A DNA stretch of 64,000 nt from Vreelandella subglaciescola (GTDB lineage: Bacteria; Pseudomonadota; Gammaproteobacteria; Pseudomonadales; Halomonadaceae). Below are positions 46,583 to 56,569 of this stretch, one piece after another. Location: contig NZ_LT670847.1 in assembly GCF_900142895.1 (NCBI RefSeq), positions 1,054,001 to 1,118,000 of the forward strand. Reading direction: 5' to 3'. A program made the position numbers and the translations under genes. The notes below the pieces were generated by a model. The model was not told where the DNA came from. It was given only the letters and a program-made list of their open reading frames with translations, and searched no databases. Numbering within the stretch: the stretch's first letter is position 1; each line of letters begins with the position of its first letter.

Positions 46583-47371
46583 TCATTTCAACGGAATGAT
46601 TGAGGTGTGGGATCCCGTGTGATTAACCACCCGTTTGGTAAATAACTCAGGCAGCCTGCTCTGCCACTCCTTCCGGTAGTTTTCAACCCAGTTGTCCAAA
46701 TAGCCACGTTTAAGCGGCCAGTTTATTGAGCTCTATTTCCTGTTGCTTGCCAGGATTGAGCGATACCGATCCGGTGGCCTCCCAGCGTCGGATATCGCCC
46801 GACCAGCGCCCGGGATTCAGGCGCTTGGCACGTTCATATACGGCTTTTCGGTGGGCCAGGCGCTGGGTATCCACGCCTCGATGCCGGTCGGCGGGCGTAA
46901 CGAAGTTGATGCCGCTGTGAAGGTGCTGTTTGTTATAGGCGTGCTCGAACGTCAACATCCATTTACGCACGGCGGCCAGCGATGCAAAGCCCTTTGTGGG
47001 CCACGCCGGGCAGTATTTGACGGTGCGGAACAGCGCCTCTGAATAAGGATTATCGTTGCTCACCCGGGGGCGGCTGTGGGACATCAGCATACCCAGTTCC
47101 GCCAGCCTAGCGCGCAGAGTGTACGAGGTCATCGGCGCACCGTTATCCGAGTGCAAAATTGGTGGCGTGTGCCAGCAGCTTTCACGCAATAGAGCGCGCT
47201 CCACCAGTTGCTTCGCCAAGTCGCCGGACTCGTTGTCATACACGTCCCAGGCAATGATCTTGCGACTGTAGACGTCCATGATCAGGTAAAGGTACCAGTG
47301 CTCGCCACGGACTACAGAGGGGCAGTAGCTGAGGTGAGTAGACCAAGGGAGTCGCACCCTCAGTCTCTCGC

Positions 47372-47406
47372 AGAACGGTGCGTGAACCTCTCGGCTCACA
47401 CCGCTC
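47372..47406 (-). ncRNA. Group II intron domain V
   Basis: The minus-strand sequence starts GAGCGGTGTGAGCC and closes CACGCACCGTTC, with a GAGA loop. This is the catalytic domain V pattern found just before the 3' splice site of group II introns. Confidence 0.8.
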
Positions 47407-47409
47407 CCA

Positions 47410-48834
47410 TCAAGCAAACGCACCCGACATCCCTTGCGACCAGTGTGCGAACAGTTTTGGTCTCGCTTGTGCCAGTCGCTCCAGTGTGGCCACCGCTTTC
47501 TTCTTCCGTCCTCGAAGATGCTTGTACTTCCGCATAGCCCACCTGACCAGTCGCTTATTTACATAACGCGATACACGGTACATTAATGACCGGTAATAGC
47601 GTCCATAGTAATTCCACCAACCGTGCAGGTAGGGGTTGATAAAGCTCGCAATATCCATGATGGATAGACTTGTACGCTGCCCTATCCGCCACTCGCGTAC
47701 CTTTTGAATAACATCCTTGAGAGAAGATCGACTGATGCCCGGGGAAAATCCCATAAAGAGATTCCCTGACCGGCTTTTCACGATGCGCTTCTCGAACGTA
47801 TAACCAAGGAAGTCAAAAGACGTATGCATATGGCGTTGAGTTCTACGGTGATCCTGGCAGTAAACAATCTTGGTTTTCTCTGGGTGCAGCTCCAGCCCAC
47901 AAGCCTTGAACCGTTCACGCAGTCGGTCTAGCAGGAAATTCGCCTGCTTTTGTGTGCTGCAGTGAAGCAGTCCATCGTCAGCATACCGACACCATTCAAT
48001 GGTCGGAAAATGCTGACTCATCCAGTAATCAAAGGCGTAGTGCAGAAAAAGGTTTGCCAGAACGGGGCTGATCACCCCGCCTTGTGGCGTTCCCTTATCA
48101 CGCGTCGCCATTTGACCACCAGCGTGGATCATTGGGGCCTTCAACCATCGTCGGATATAAAGCCTGACCCATGGGTTTGTGGTGTGTCGATCGACCGCTT
48201 TCATCAGCAGACGATGCGGAATGTTGTCGAACAGACCACGAATATCAAACTCCAGCACCCATGAGTATCGCCAGCATCGTTTCCGAGTGACTCCAATCGC
48301 TTGTATCGCCGATTTCCCCGGGCGATACCCGTACGAGTCTGGCAGAAAATGTGGCTCTACTTGGGGTTCAAACTGAAGTTTGACGGCCATCTGGGCAATC
48401 CTGTCTGACACAGTCGGAATGCCCAGTATTCGTTCGCCTCCTGATTTCTTGGGAATGGAGACGGCTCGAACAGGAGGTGGCATATAGCTACCCGACGACA
48501 TTCGGTTCCAGATCTTGTAAAGATTGTTGCTGCGATCACGATCAAAATCCTTCAGAGATTGCCGATCGACACCGGCAGCCCCCGCATTGGCTTTGACCCG
48601 CTTGTACGCTTCAACGATTAGCCATTTATCAATGTCGTATGGTTTTGCCTGATGCCGACCCTCCTCCTGCTTTCGCAGTTGAGATCGGCTTTCAGGCGGC
48701 TTGATGCTGCCCCTTCGCTCCACCTCCATTACAGAGGCTTCATCACTACTACGAGCAGCTCCGTCCCAGTATCGTGCCTCGGTACTCTCGGCCTTATGGT
48801 GGTCGCCATTTGTGCCTTCTCCCTTGAACATCAC
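47410..48834 (-). CDS. ltrA: Group II intron reverse transcriptase/maturase (LtrA type)
   Basis: A protein of up to 474 residues that helps the intron splice and retrohome. RT motifs are present: IPKKSGGERILGIPTVSDR (RT2), DIRGLFDNIPH (RT3), GTPQGGVISPVLANLFLHY (RT4), the active-site YADD in CRYADDGLLH (RT5) and LHPEKTKIV (RT6). The X (maturase) domain follows (FINPYLHGWWNYYGRYY). There is no HNH endonuclease domain, so homing would rely on nicked or replicating DNA. All core motifs are intact; the protein may be active. The exact start is uncertain. Confidence 0.92.
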   Translation of the reverse strand: MMFKGEGTNGDHHKAESTEARYWDGAARSSDEASVMEVERRGSIKPPESRSQLRKQEEGRHQAKPYDIDKWLIVEAYKRVKANAGAAGVDRQSLKDFDRDRSNNLYKIWNRMSSGSYMPPPVRAVSIPKKSGGERILGIPTVSDRIAQMAVKLQFEPQVEPHFLPDSYGYRPGKSAIQAIGVTRKRCWRYSWVLEFDIRGLFDNIPHRLLMKAVDRHTTNPWVRLYIRRWLKAPMIHAGGQMATRDKGTPQGGVISPVLANLFLHYAFDYWMSQHFPTIEWCRYADDGLLHCSTQKQANFLLDRLRERFKACGLELHPEKTKIVYCQDHRRTQRHMHTSFDFLGYTFEKRIVKSRSGNLFMGFSPGISRSSLKDVIQKVREWRIGQRTSLSIMDIASFINPYLHGWWNYYGRYYRSLMYRVSRYVNKRLVRWAMRKYKHLRGRKKKAVATLERLAQARPKLFAHWSQGMSGAFA

Positions 48835-49663
48835 GATGACTGGTTCCCGCAGTTCCCAGCAAGAGCCTGATATTGAGTCGCGCCCACTTTATGCCGGACA
48901 CCACTTGCGCAGCATTCGGAATACGCCCACAAGCTTATCCCGAGGATGGGACACGCCCTCGGTTTTGATGTCACATATGGTTTTCGACACGTCTTCATGG
49001 GTTCGCTTTCGCTCGCCTCTCAATATCACACCTGACTGCATCAACTGTGCAGCCTTTTAACCCAACGCTCACCACAAACACTCTTAATGCATGCAGCTTG
49101 GGCTGGTTTGAAGCCTGCTTCCGACAGCCGACTTCGGTGGGCCCTACCACCATCTCTTGCTGAGCTTATGGCTCAGTCGAATATCTGCCTCCTTGCAGCC
49201 ATTCTCCATTGCCTCTACGGCACACTGTCCCAACTCCACACCTGGTTCGGGCCCGAGGCGGTAAAACTGGTCGGCTCAGCGAGCTTTCGGGCCGGTTTCA
49301 TGCGGCCTCGGTGGTTTAGCTGTTGGTGCTTTTTCAGCACCCGATAAAACGACGATTCCGAGGCCAAATAACGGCCTTGGTCTGCCAGTCGCGGGACTAT
49401 TTGCGACGGTGGCAAGCTCCGGTATTCCGTTTGGCAGCAAGTGGTTAGAATCGCCTCTTCTTCCGCTTGAGTCAGCTGATGGGCCTGCACAACCCGCACG
49501 GCCTGTGAGCGCTGATCCGTGGTCACATCGCCATTGGCCTGCCGCCAGCGTTTTAACGTGCGCTGGCTTAGCCCCATCAGTTCTGCCGCCTTGTAGCGAG
49601 CGGCGCCACCAGCTACCGCTTCATCAACGTCTTGTAGCAGCCTTGTACGTTCGCTCAACGGCG

Positions 49664-50170
49664 TCAGTTGTCCTCGTTGTCCGGGTCTTCGCCGTACAAG
49701 GCTTCGAGCTTTTTTGACAGCACCAGTAACGAGGTCGTCTCCGCCAAGGCCCGGTCTTTACGGCGAACCTCCGACGTCAGCTTCTTGATCGTCTGGCGGT
49801 CTTCTTTACGCTGTTTTTGGGCCGTTTTTTCCTGATCTTCGTGCCGATCGGCGCCTTGGAGGCAGGCGTCTTTCCAGCGCTGCACCTGCTCAGGATATAC
49901 GCCCTTTTCCCGGCAATAGGCGCCAAGCTCGGTCTCCGACAGGGGAGCTGTTTCAATCACCACGGCCAGCTTGGCATCAGCCGACCATTCGTCTCCGGTC
50001 TTACGCTTGCCTGGCACAGGCACTCCTTGTTGTCGGCATGTTTTCAGCCAACCATACAGGGTTGCGTTCGCTATGCCTTCCTCGGCGGCGACCGACGCCA
50101 CACTACGGTTTTCTGGCGGTAATAGTTTCTTCAGCACCGCGGCTTTACGTTCCTTGGAATAACGTGGCAT
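49664..50170 (-). CDS. IS3-family OrfA of the intron-bearing element
   Basis: A 168-residue OrfA with HTH near the N-terminus (RSVASVAAEEGIANATLYGW) and a second DNA-binding-like segment (LSETELGAYCREKGVYPEQV), followed by a coiled coil (RQTIKKLTSEVRRKDRALAE). The ATG at 50170 is preferred over one further upstream at 50191. OrfB starts six bases after its stop. Intact by sequence, but its OrfB partner is interrupted. Confidence 0.8.
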   Translation of the reverse strand: MPRYSKERKAAVLKKLLPPENRSVASVAAEEGIANATLYGWLKTCRQQGVPVPGKRKTGDEWSADAKLAVVIETAPLSETELGAYCREKGVYPEQVQRWKDACLQGADRHEDQEKTAQKQRKEDRQTIKKLTSEVRRKDRALAETTSLLVLSKKLEALYGEDPDNEDN

Positions 50171-51060
50171 GAACCATCCTATGCCGCCCATTCTGATGTT
50201 AATTTAGGCGAAATCGCCAGCTGGACAACTAGGCTGACAGAGGGGGCTTCATTGCAGCTAGCGGCGCTTGATGGTGCAGCGCCTCCTGCAGAATATGATA
50301 ATTGTACAGCCAAGCATAGCGGTTGAATGTCTGTTCCAGGAAATATAGCGACGAATCGCCAGCACGTTGCTGATACGGCCATTGAAGCGTTCCACCATGC
50401 CGTTCGTCTGAGGGCGTCCCGGCTTGATCAAGCGGTGCTAAATGCCATGGGCATGGCACTCTTGGCCAAATAGATGGCGACCGTTGGGCTTACGCTCACC
50501 CGCCCGCGTGAAGCGGTCGGTGAATGATTTGCCGTTATCCGTCAGCACCATCTGGATCTTGAAGGGAGCTTTCGCCTTCACCCGCTTCATGAACGCCCGT
50601 GCATCCTGCGCGGACTGACTACGCCTGACGTCCAGATAGACCCAGCGCGTAGCACGGTTGATGGCAACGTACAGGTAGTGCTTCTGCTTCTCGTCGGGCA
50701 TCTGAGGCAGATGTTTGATGTCGATGTGCACGTAGCTTGGTTCGTAGTCCTTGCAGGGCTTGTGCCGAGGCTTTTCACCCTCTCCGGCGTCCTTCCGAGC
50801 CAGTTCTGCCAGCGTCGGCACTTTGCGCCGCTTGAGCATACGGTGCAGGCCTGAGCGCGACAGCCGAGGATTCAGAAACTCGCGCGCCATGACGAGGAGG
50901 TCATCCAGGATGAGCCGAGGAAGTTGGCGAAAAGCGATCAGCACCTCCTCCTGTTCGGGCGTGAGCGTGGCCAGTAGGTTGTGACGCGCGTGCGACCGGT
51001 CATGGACATCGCCTCGATATGTAGTGGGCACGTGTTTTCTTTATGGGAGGCGTTTGCCTT

Positions 51061-51108
51061 GCCATGTGGCACCTCATCAGTGTACTTCGTTCATATAGAG
51101 GTGCCACA
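51061..51108 (-). promoter_or_regulatory. Fold-back hairpin masking the IS481 start
   Basis: TGTGGCACCTC (minus strand, 51108-51098) is perfectly complementary to GAGGTGCCACA (51075-51065), and GAGGTG is the Shine-Dalgarno of the ATG at 51066-51064. Transcripts entering from outside would fold and hide the start; ones starting inside would not. Confidence 0.55.
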
Positions 51109-51166
51109 GCTACTGGGCAAGAGCAGCTCGTCTAGCAACAAAAGCCAAGCGGAGCTTTGCAGGTAC

Positions 51167-52465
51167 TCAATTTGTAGCAGTCGCCTCTACCTTGACTAAC
51201 TCTTCAAGGCTATTCTCGATGATATCCAGCCCTTCCTCCAGCACTTCATCGCTGACGGTAATCGGTACCAGGATACGGATCGAATTTCCCCAGAACCCGC
51301 AGGAGAGCAAAATCAAGCCTTTCTCCTTAGCTTTGGCACACAGCGCCGCTGCTAATTTAGGATCCGGTGTGCGCGATGCTTTGTCGGTGACCAGCTCGAA
51401 GGCGGCCATGGCGCCCAGGTGACGCGTATTATCGACGGCATCGAATTGCCCCTGCCAGGTCTCAAAGCGCTGAGAGAGCTTGTTGCCTAGCGCCTCACTC
51501 TTTTCCAATAGGTTGTCTTCCTCAATGACGTCGATCACTGCCAGAGCCGCGGCACAGGATAAGGGGTTGCCGCTGTAGGTACCGCCCAATGAGCTGGGCC
51601 CGGCGGCATCCATCACCGTTGCGCTACCGACCACTGCAGACAGCGGCATGCCGTTTGCCAGGCTCTTGGCCATGGTCATGATGTCCGCCTGCACGTCGGT
51701 ATGCTCCAACGCAAAAAACTTGCCCGTACGCGCGAAACCGGACTGCACTTCATCGACGATCAGCAGAATGCCGTGTTCGTCGCATAACGCGCGCAGGGCC
51801 TTGAGAAACGCAGGGGACGCTGCATAGAAGCCCCCTTCGCCCTGTACCGGCTCGATAACGATAGCGGCGGTACGGCTTGGGGCAAGATCAGTTTTAAACA
51901 CTTTCTTCAGCCCATTTAGCGCGTCTTCATCGCTAATGCCATGGTAGGCATTGGGGAAGGGTGCGCGGAACACATCCCCTGGCATCGGGCCAAAGTCATT
52001 TTTGTAAGGCAGCACCTTACCGGTCATCGCCAACGTCATAAAAGTGCGGCCATGGAAGCTGCCGTCAAAGCAGATCACGCCGCTGCGCCCGGTGGCGACT
52101 CGGGCGATCTTGACGGCGTTTTCCAACGCTTCGGCGCCAGCGTTGACCAGCATCGCCTTGGCGTCGTTCTTGACCGGTGACAGATGACACAGCTTCTCGG
52201 CAAGCTGTACATAAGGCGCATAAGGCATCACCGTCTGGCAGGTGTGCATCAATTTATCGAGCTGGGCTTTGACGGCCTCAACCACTTTGGGGTGACGATG
52301 GCCCAGGTTGAGCACGCCGATGCCCCCAGCGAAATCGATGAAGCGCTCGCCATCCGCATCCCATAGTTCTGCATTTTCTGCGTGGTCGGCGAATTGCGTC
52401 GACGCGCTGGCGGCACCGTTGGCCACGTAGCGATTCTTGAGTTCGTTGAGCTGTGCGTTATTCAT
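51167..52465 (-). CDS. gabT: 4-aminobutyrate / 5-aminovalerate aminotransferase
   Basis: A 432-residue class III PLP enzyme that moves the omega-amino group of GABA or 5-aminovalerate to 2-oxoglutarate. Typical GabT/DavT segments: FIDFAGGIGVLNLGHRHPKV, NAGAEALENAVKIAR, FDGSFHGRTFMTLAMTGK and IVIEPVQGEGGFY. The PLP lysine is K267 in TMAKSLANG, with DEVQSGFARTG before it. The neighbouring glutaryl-CoA genes argue for the DavT role (5-aminovalerate to glutarate semialdehyde), but both substrates are usual. It lies 24 bases after gabD, with AGGAG before the ATG. Confidence 0.92.
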   Translation of the reverse strand: MNNAQLNELKNRYVANGAASASTQFADHAENAELWDADGERFIDFAGGIGVLNLGHRHPKVVEAVKAQLDKLMHTCQTVMPYAPYVQLAEKLCHLSPVKNDAKAMLVNAGAEALENAVKIARVATGRSGVICFDGSFHGRTFMTLAMTGKVLPYKNDFGPMPGDVFRAPFPNAYHGISDEDALNGLKKVFKTDLAPSRTAAIVIEPVQGEGGFYAASPAFLKALRALCDEHGILLIVDEVQSGFARTGKFFALEHTDVQADIMTMAKSLANGMPLSAVVGSATVMDAAGPSSLGGTYSGNPLSCAAALAVIDVIEEDNLLEKSEALGNKLSQRFETWQGQFDAVDNTRHLGAMAAFELVTDKASRTPDPKLAAALCAKAKEKGLILLSCGFWGNSIRILVPITVSDEVLEEGLDIIENSLEELVKVEATATN

Positions 52466-52489
52466 GATGTTCTCCTAAGAACAGGATCG

Positions 52490-53983
52490 TTAAAGACCAC
52501 CGATACAGACGTATTTAAGCTCCGTGTATTCTTCCAACCCGTACCGTGAACCCTCACGCCCCAGGCCGGACTCCTTGACCCCACCGAAAGGGGCAAGCTC
52601 TGTGGACAGAAGCCCTTCATTGACCGACACCATGCCGTATTCCAGGCTTTCCGAGACATGCCAGATACGCCGGTAATCCCGGGCGTAGAAGTAGGCCGCC
52701 AGGCCAGATTCCGTGGCATTGGCTGAGGCAACGGCCTCCTCGTCGGTGGTAAAGCGAAACACCGGGGCCAAGGGGCCGAACGTTTCGTCGTGCGCTACCT
52801 GCATGCTCTCGTCTACGTCCGCGATCACCGTGGGCTCGAAGAAGGTGCCCCCAAGAGCGTGGGGTTTACCCCCGCAAACCAGGCGGCCACCTTTATCCAG
52901 GGCATCGTTGATATGCGTCTGGACTTTTTCCACCGCCGCTTGATTGATCAATGGCCCCTGGACGACGCCGTCTTCCAGCCCATTGCCCACCTTGAGCGCC
53001 TTGACCCGCGCCGCCAGCTTGTCGAGGAAGGCATCATAGACGCCGTCTTGCACCAGAAAGCGATTGGTGCACACGCAGGTCTGGCCGGAATTACGGTATT
53101 TGGAGACCAGTGCTCCCTCCACCGCCGCGTCCAGGTCCGCATCGTCAAAAACGATAAAGGGGGCGTTACCGCCGAGCTCCATGGAGGCCTTCTTGACGGT
53201 ATCGGCACACTGGGATAACAATTTCTTGCCCACGGCAGTAGAGCCGGTGAAGGAGATCTTGCGTACCCGGGGGTCGGTGCTCAGCACTTTGCCGACGTCG
53301 GCGCCCTGTGAGGCGGTAATCACATTGAGCACCCCGGCAGGCAGCCCGGCGTCCTCGGCGAGTTTGGCGAGTGCCAGGGCAGTGAGAGGCGTGGCCTCTG
53401 CCGGCTTGATTACCACGCTGCAACCTACCGCCAGTGCCGGCGCACACTTGCGGGTAATCATCGCCAGAGGGAAATTCCAGGGAGTAATCGCCGTCACAAC
53501 GCCGATAGGCTCGCGGAATACCAAAATGCGCTTATCGACCCCGTGGCCGGGCAAGGTTTCTCCGGCAACCCGTTTGGCTTCTTCGGCGTAATATTCGACA
53601 AAACTGGCGCCGTAGGCGACCTCACCCCGGGACTCTGCCAAGGGTTTGCCCTGCTCCAGCGTCATCAGCTGCGCGAGTTCTTCCTGATGCGCCATAATCG
53701 CGTCAAACCAGCGACGCAGCAGGCTGGAGCGCTCCTTGGCGGTCTTTTTACGCCATGCCGGGAAAGCCTGATCTGCCGCGGCAATCGCTTCTCGAGCTTC
53801 CTCGGCGCCCATATCCGGCACCTGAGCCAGCGCTTCACCATTGGCCGGGTTGGTCACGGCAAAGGTATGCGTTCCTCTGTGCCACTGGCCATTGATATAG
53901 GCTTTGGGTATGACGAGATCAGCCAGGCTTTCCGGCAGCGTAGACGCGCCTGGAGATGTTAGGTTTGTTATCGAGTGTGACAT
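52490..53983 (-). CDS. gabD: Succinate / glutarate semialdehyde dehydrogenase
   Basis: A 497-residue NAD(P)-dependent aldehyde dehydrogenase of the GabD/DavD type. Landmarks: ITPWNFPLAMITRKCAPALA, KPAEATPLTALALAKL, FTGSTAVGKKLL, the Glu base in MELGGNAPF and the catalytic Cys near residue 303 in SGQTCVCTNR. The start at 53983 (MSHSITN) follows GGGAGA; an upstream start at 54001 is weaker. It oxidises the semialdehyde made by the adjacent aminotransferase to succinate or glutarate. Confidence 0.92.
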   Translation of the reverse strand: MSHSITNLTSPGASTLPESLADLVIPKAYINGQWHRGTHTFAVTNPANGEALAQVPDMGAEEAREAIAAADQAFPAWRKKTAKERSSLLRRWFDAIMAHQEELAQLMTLEQGKPLAESRGEVAYGASFVEYYAEEAKRVAGETLPGHGVDKRILVFREPIGVVTAITPWNFPLAMITRKCAPALAVGCSVVIKPAEATPLTALALAKLAEDAGLPAGVLNVITASQGADVGKVLSTDPRVRKISFTGSTAVGKKLLSQCADTVKKASMELGGNAPFIVFDDADLDAAVEGALVSKYRNSGQTCVCTNRFLVQDGVYDAFLDKLAARVKALKVGNGLEDGVVQGPLINQAAVEKVQTHINDALDKGGRLVCGGKPHALGGTFFEPTVIADVDESMQVAHDETFGPLAPVFRFTTDEEAVASANATESGLAAYFYARDYRRIWHVSESLEYGMVSVNEGLLSTELAPFGGVKESGLGREGSRYGLEEYTELKYVCIGGL

Positions 53984-54034
53984 GAATAGTGTGTCTCCCA
54001 AGGCCCGCCTAAGGGCAAAAAAAATGATAAAGCA

Positions 54035-55270
54035 TCAGATGATACCTTGTTGCTTCAATATGGCGATTTGTTGTGCATCGAGTTGTAGCATTTCTTCAAG
54101 AATCTGATGCGTGTGCTGGCCCAGGCCGGGTGGGGGTATATCGGCATTCAAGGCAATATCATTGAAGCGAATCGGGTTGGAAACCAAGTTCACCTGTCCG
54201 GCTTGAGGGTGAGGCAAGGTTTGCTTGAGTTGGCGCGCCTTGACATGGGGATCATCGAAAACCCGGTCCAAGGTGTTGATCGGCCCGCTGGGGACACCTA
54301 CGGCTTCCAGCGCCGCCAGCCAATGCGCGGTGTCATGACGTAAGAAGGCAGCCTGAAGGGTAGGTATCAGGTGTTCGCGGTTAGCCACTCGTGCGCCATT
54401 ACTGACAAAGCGCGGATCGTGAGGTAGCGCACTCAGTTCGAGTACTGTGCAGCAGCGCTGGAACTGGTCGTCGTTACCTACAGCAAGGATCATGTGGCCA
54501 TCTGCTGTAGCGAACGCTTGATAAGGCACAATATTGGGGTGTGCGTTGCCCAAGCGTTGCGGTACCTGATGAGAGGTCAGGTAGTTCAATGCCTGATTGG
54601 CAAGTACCCCGACTTGAACATCCATCAGCGCCATGTCGATATGCGTACCGCTATTGCTGCGTTCGCGTTGAAACAGGGCCGCGAGAATCGCATTGGCGGC
54701 ATACAGGCCGGTAAAGATGTCTGCCGTCGCCACACCGGTTTTCATCGGGCCGCCTCCGGGAGTATCGTCCGACTGACCGGTCAGGCTCATGATGCCGCCC
54801 ATGGCTTGAATCATGAAGTCGTAGCCGGCACGGTGAGAGTATGGACTTTGTTGCCCGAAGCCCGTGATCGAACAGTAGATCAAACGCGGGTTTTCGGTCT
54901 TGAGACTAAGGTAATCCAGTCCGTATTTCGCCAGTCCGTCGACCTTGAAATTTTCCAGCAAGACGTCGGACTGAGCCACCAGCTGTTTGATTAGCTGTTG
55001 GCCTTCGGGTTTGGCCATGTCTACCGTAACCGAGCGCTTGCCGCGATTGGCAGAGAGGTAATATGCAGACTCCCTAGTGCCCGGGAGCCACGGTGGCCCC
55101 CAGTGGCGAGTATCATCGCCGCTGCCGGGGCGCTCAACCTTGATCACGTCGGCGCCCATGTCAGCCAACAACTGGCCACACCAAGGACCGGCCAGCACCC
55201 GAGAAAGATCGAGCACCTTGACCCCGGCTAGCGGCTTGGGTATAGAGGTATCGTTCATAGACTCATTCAT
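54035..55270 (-). CDS. CaiB/BaiF-family CoA-transferase, probably for glutarate
   Basis: A 411-residue family III CoA-transferase. It begins KPLAGVKVLDLSRVLAGPW, followed by LADMGADVIKVERPG and NFKVDGLAKYGLDY; the catalytic Asp is expected in GYDFMIQAMGG. It lies directly behind gcdH with no gap, a pairing typical of succinyl-CoA:glutarate CoA-transferases. This would activate glutarate made by the GabD/DavD enzyme for GcdH. The transferase class is firm; the substrate rests on context. Confidence 0.85.
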   Translation of the reverse strand: MNESMNDTSIPKPLAGVKVLDLSRVLAGPWCGQLLADMGADVIKVERPGSGDDTRHWGPPWLPGTRESAYYLSANRGKRSVTVDMAKPEGQQLIKQLVAQSDVLLENFKVDGLAKYGLDYLSLKTENPRLIYCSITGFGQQSPYSHRAGYDFMIQAMGGIMSLTGQSDDTPGGGPMKTGVATADIFTGLYAANAILAALFQRERSNSGTHIDMALMDVQVGVLANQALNYLTSHQVPQRLGNAHPNIVPYQAFATADGHMILAVGNDDQFQRCCTVLELSALPHDPRFVSNGARVANREHLIPTLQAAFLRHDTAHWLAALEAVGVPSGPINTLDRVFDDPHVKARQLKQTLPHPQAGQVNLVSNPIRFNDIALNADIPPPGLGQHTHQILEEMLQLDAQQIAILKQQGII

Positions 55271-56449
55271 TCAGAAAAACGCCTGAATACCGGTCTGGGT
55301 GCGGCCCAGGATCAAGGCATGAATATCATGGGTGCCTTCGTAGGTGTTGACCGACTCCAGGTTGACCATATGGCGGATCACGCCGTACTCATCTGAGACA
55401 CCATTTCCGCCATGCATGTCCCGAGATTGACGGGCAATGTCCAGGGCCTTGCCGCAATTATTGCGCTTCACCAGCGAGACCATCTCCGGTGCCCAGTTAT
55501 CGCTATCCATCAAGCGCCCGACCTGAAGAGCAGTCTGCAAGCCCAGGGTGACATCGGTCTGCATGTCAGCGAGTTTTTTCTGGATCAGCTGGTTGGCGGC
55601 CAGGGGGCGTCCGAACTGTTTGCGATCCAGAGTGTATTGACGCGCAGCATGCCAGCAGAATTCAGCGCTGCCCATCACGCCCCAAGCAATGCCGTAGCGT
55701 GCCTTGTTTAGGCAGCCGAAAGGACCTTTTAGGCCTTCCACGTTGGGCAACAGGTTTTCTTCCGGGACAAAAGCGTTATCCAGTACGATTTCCCCGGTGA
55801 TAGAAGCACGTAGCGAGATCTTTCCCTCTATTTTGGGAGTGGTGAAACCCTCAACGCCACGCTCAACGATAAAGCCTTTAATGTGGTTATTGTGGGCGGC
55901 AGATTTGGCCCATACAACCGCAACGTCGGCTATAGGACTGTTGGTGATCCAGGTTTTGGCGCCGGTGAGGCGATAGCCACCGTCAACTTTTTCGGCACGT
56001 GTGACCATTGAGCCTGGATCAGAGCCGTGGTCAGGTTCGGTTAGACCGAAACAGCCGACTATCTCGCCGCTGGCAAGCTTGGGCAGAAACTTTTGCTTCT
56101 GATCTTCCGAGCCATAGGCTTCTATTGGGTACATCACTAGCGACGACTGCACGCTCATGGCCGAGCGATAGCCTGAATCAATGCGCTCTACCTCGCGAGC
56201 TATCAGGCCATACGCAACGTGATTGACGCCCGCACCACCGTATTCCGGCGATACTGTCGCGCCCAGTAGGCCGAGCTCGCCCATCTCGGACATAATTTCA
56301 CGATCGAAGCGCTCTTCACGAAACGCTGATAACACGCGCGGCTGCAGGTTTTCTTGGCAGTAGTCATGCGCGACGTCGCGAATTTGGCGCTCCTCGTCGG
56401 TCAACTGCTGTTCCAACAGTAGTGGATCATCCCAGTTGAAGTGGGTCAT
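55271..56449 (-). CDS. gcdH: Glutaryl-CoA dehydrogenase
   Basis: A 392-residue acyl-CoA dehydrogenase that oxidises and decarboxylates glutaryl-CoA to crotonyl-CoA, with FAD. Marks of the GCDH group: [18 protein letters not shown], the ligand-site [32 protein letters not shown] and the catalytic-base segment [20 protein letters not shown] precedes the ATG. First gene of a minus-strand run gcdH, CoA-transferase, gabD, gabT, which forms a 5-aminovalerate/glutarate route. Confidence 0.94.
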   Translation of the reverse strand: MTHFNWDDPLLLEQQLTDEERQIRDVAHDYCQENLQPRVLSAFREERFDREIMSEMGELGLLGATVSPEYGGAGVNHVAYGLIAREVERIDSGYRSAMSVQSSLVMYPIEAYGSEDQKQKFLPKLASGEIVGCFGLTEPDHGSDPGSMVTRAEKVDGGYRLTGAKTWITNSPIADVAVVWAKSAAHNNHIKGFIVERGVEGFTTPKIEGKISLRASITGEIVLDNAFVPEENLLPNVEGLKGPFGCLNKARYGIAWGVMGSAEFCWHAARQYTLDRKQFGRPLAANQLIQKKLADMQTDVTLGLQTALQVGRLMDSDNWAPEMVSLVKRNNCGKALDIARQSRDMHGGNGVSDEYGVIRHMVNLESVNTYEGTHDIHALILGRTQTGIQAFF

Positions 56450-56569
56450 GGCGTAACTCCTTGGCGCGATCTAGGCAAAAGATTCAGATGACGATAAAAC
56501 CTCGAAATCCAGCATGGCACCAATGTATCGCTATTATTTTAAAATTTCTACACTTTTGCCCGCCTGTTT

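Larger units (their letters stand above)
47338..49225 (-). mobile_element. Group II intron
   Basis: Read on the minus strand, the intron begins GTGTGCC, close to the GUGYG consensus, directly after the WSWD codons of OrfB. It ends CTAC, fitting the AY rule. A domain V-like helix (GAGCGGTG ... CACCGTTC) lies at about 47372-47406, followed by a domain VI-like stem. It encodes its own reverse transcriptase. About 1.9 kb in length. Confidence 0.85.
46710..49658 (-). pseudogene. IS3-family OrfB split by group II intron
   Basis: The 5' exon (49658 to about 49226) encodes MGLSQRTLKRWRQANGDVT, then RMKPARKLAEPTSF and stops at GPNQVWSWD, the first catalytic Asp. The 3' exon (about 47337 to 46710) continues CPSVVRGEHWYLYLIMDVY, LHSDNGAPMTSYTL (second Asp) and SNDNPYSEALFRTVKY (the Glu). 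Simple joining at the most likely splice points is one base out of frame, so either the boundaries are slightly off or an exon has mutated. A TTG serves as start. Confidence 0.8.
46673..50246 (-). mobile_element. IS3-family element carrying a group II intron
   Basis: Target duplication CTT on the plus strand lies at 46670-46672 and 50247-50249. The ends are related inverted repeats, both containing AGTTGTCCA near the tip. The element codes OrfA and OrfB on the minus strand; OrfB is split by the intron at 47338-49225. Without the intron it would be about 1.7 kb. The insertion sits in the C-terminal codons of the IS481 transposase. Confidence 0.85.
46583..51108 (-). mobile_element. IS481-family element interrupted by an IS3-family element
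   Basis: The transposase gene begins on the minus strand near ATG 51064 and is interrupted at 50246. Past the inserted element it resumes at 46672 and ends at TGA 46583-46585. Joining the two parts across a 3-base duplication (AAG) gives in-frame LAAMK-EWQSRLPELFTK, a normal IS481 C-terminus. The core frame (50438-51031) reads VHDRSHARHNLLATLTPEQ, VHIDIKHLPQMPDEKQ and VLTDNGKSFTDRF. The N-terminal HTH part is deleted, and stops and frameshifts follow HGI near 50440, so the gene was dead or has died. Confidence 0.85.
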
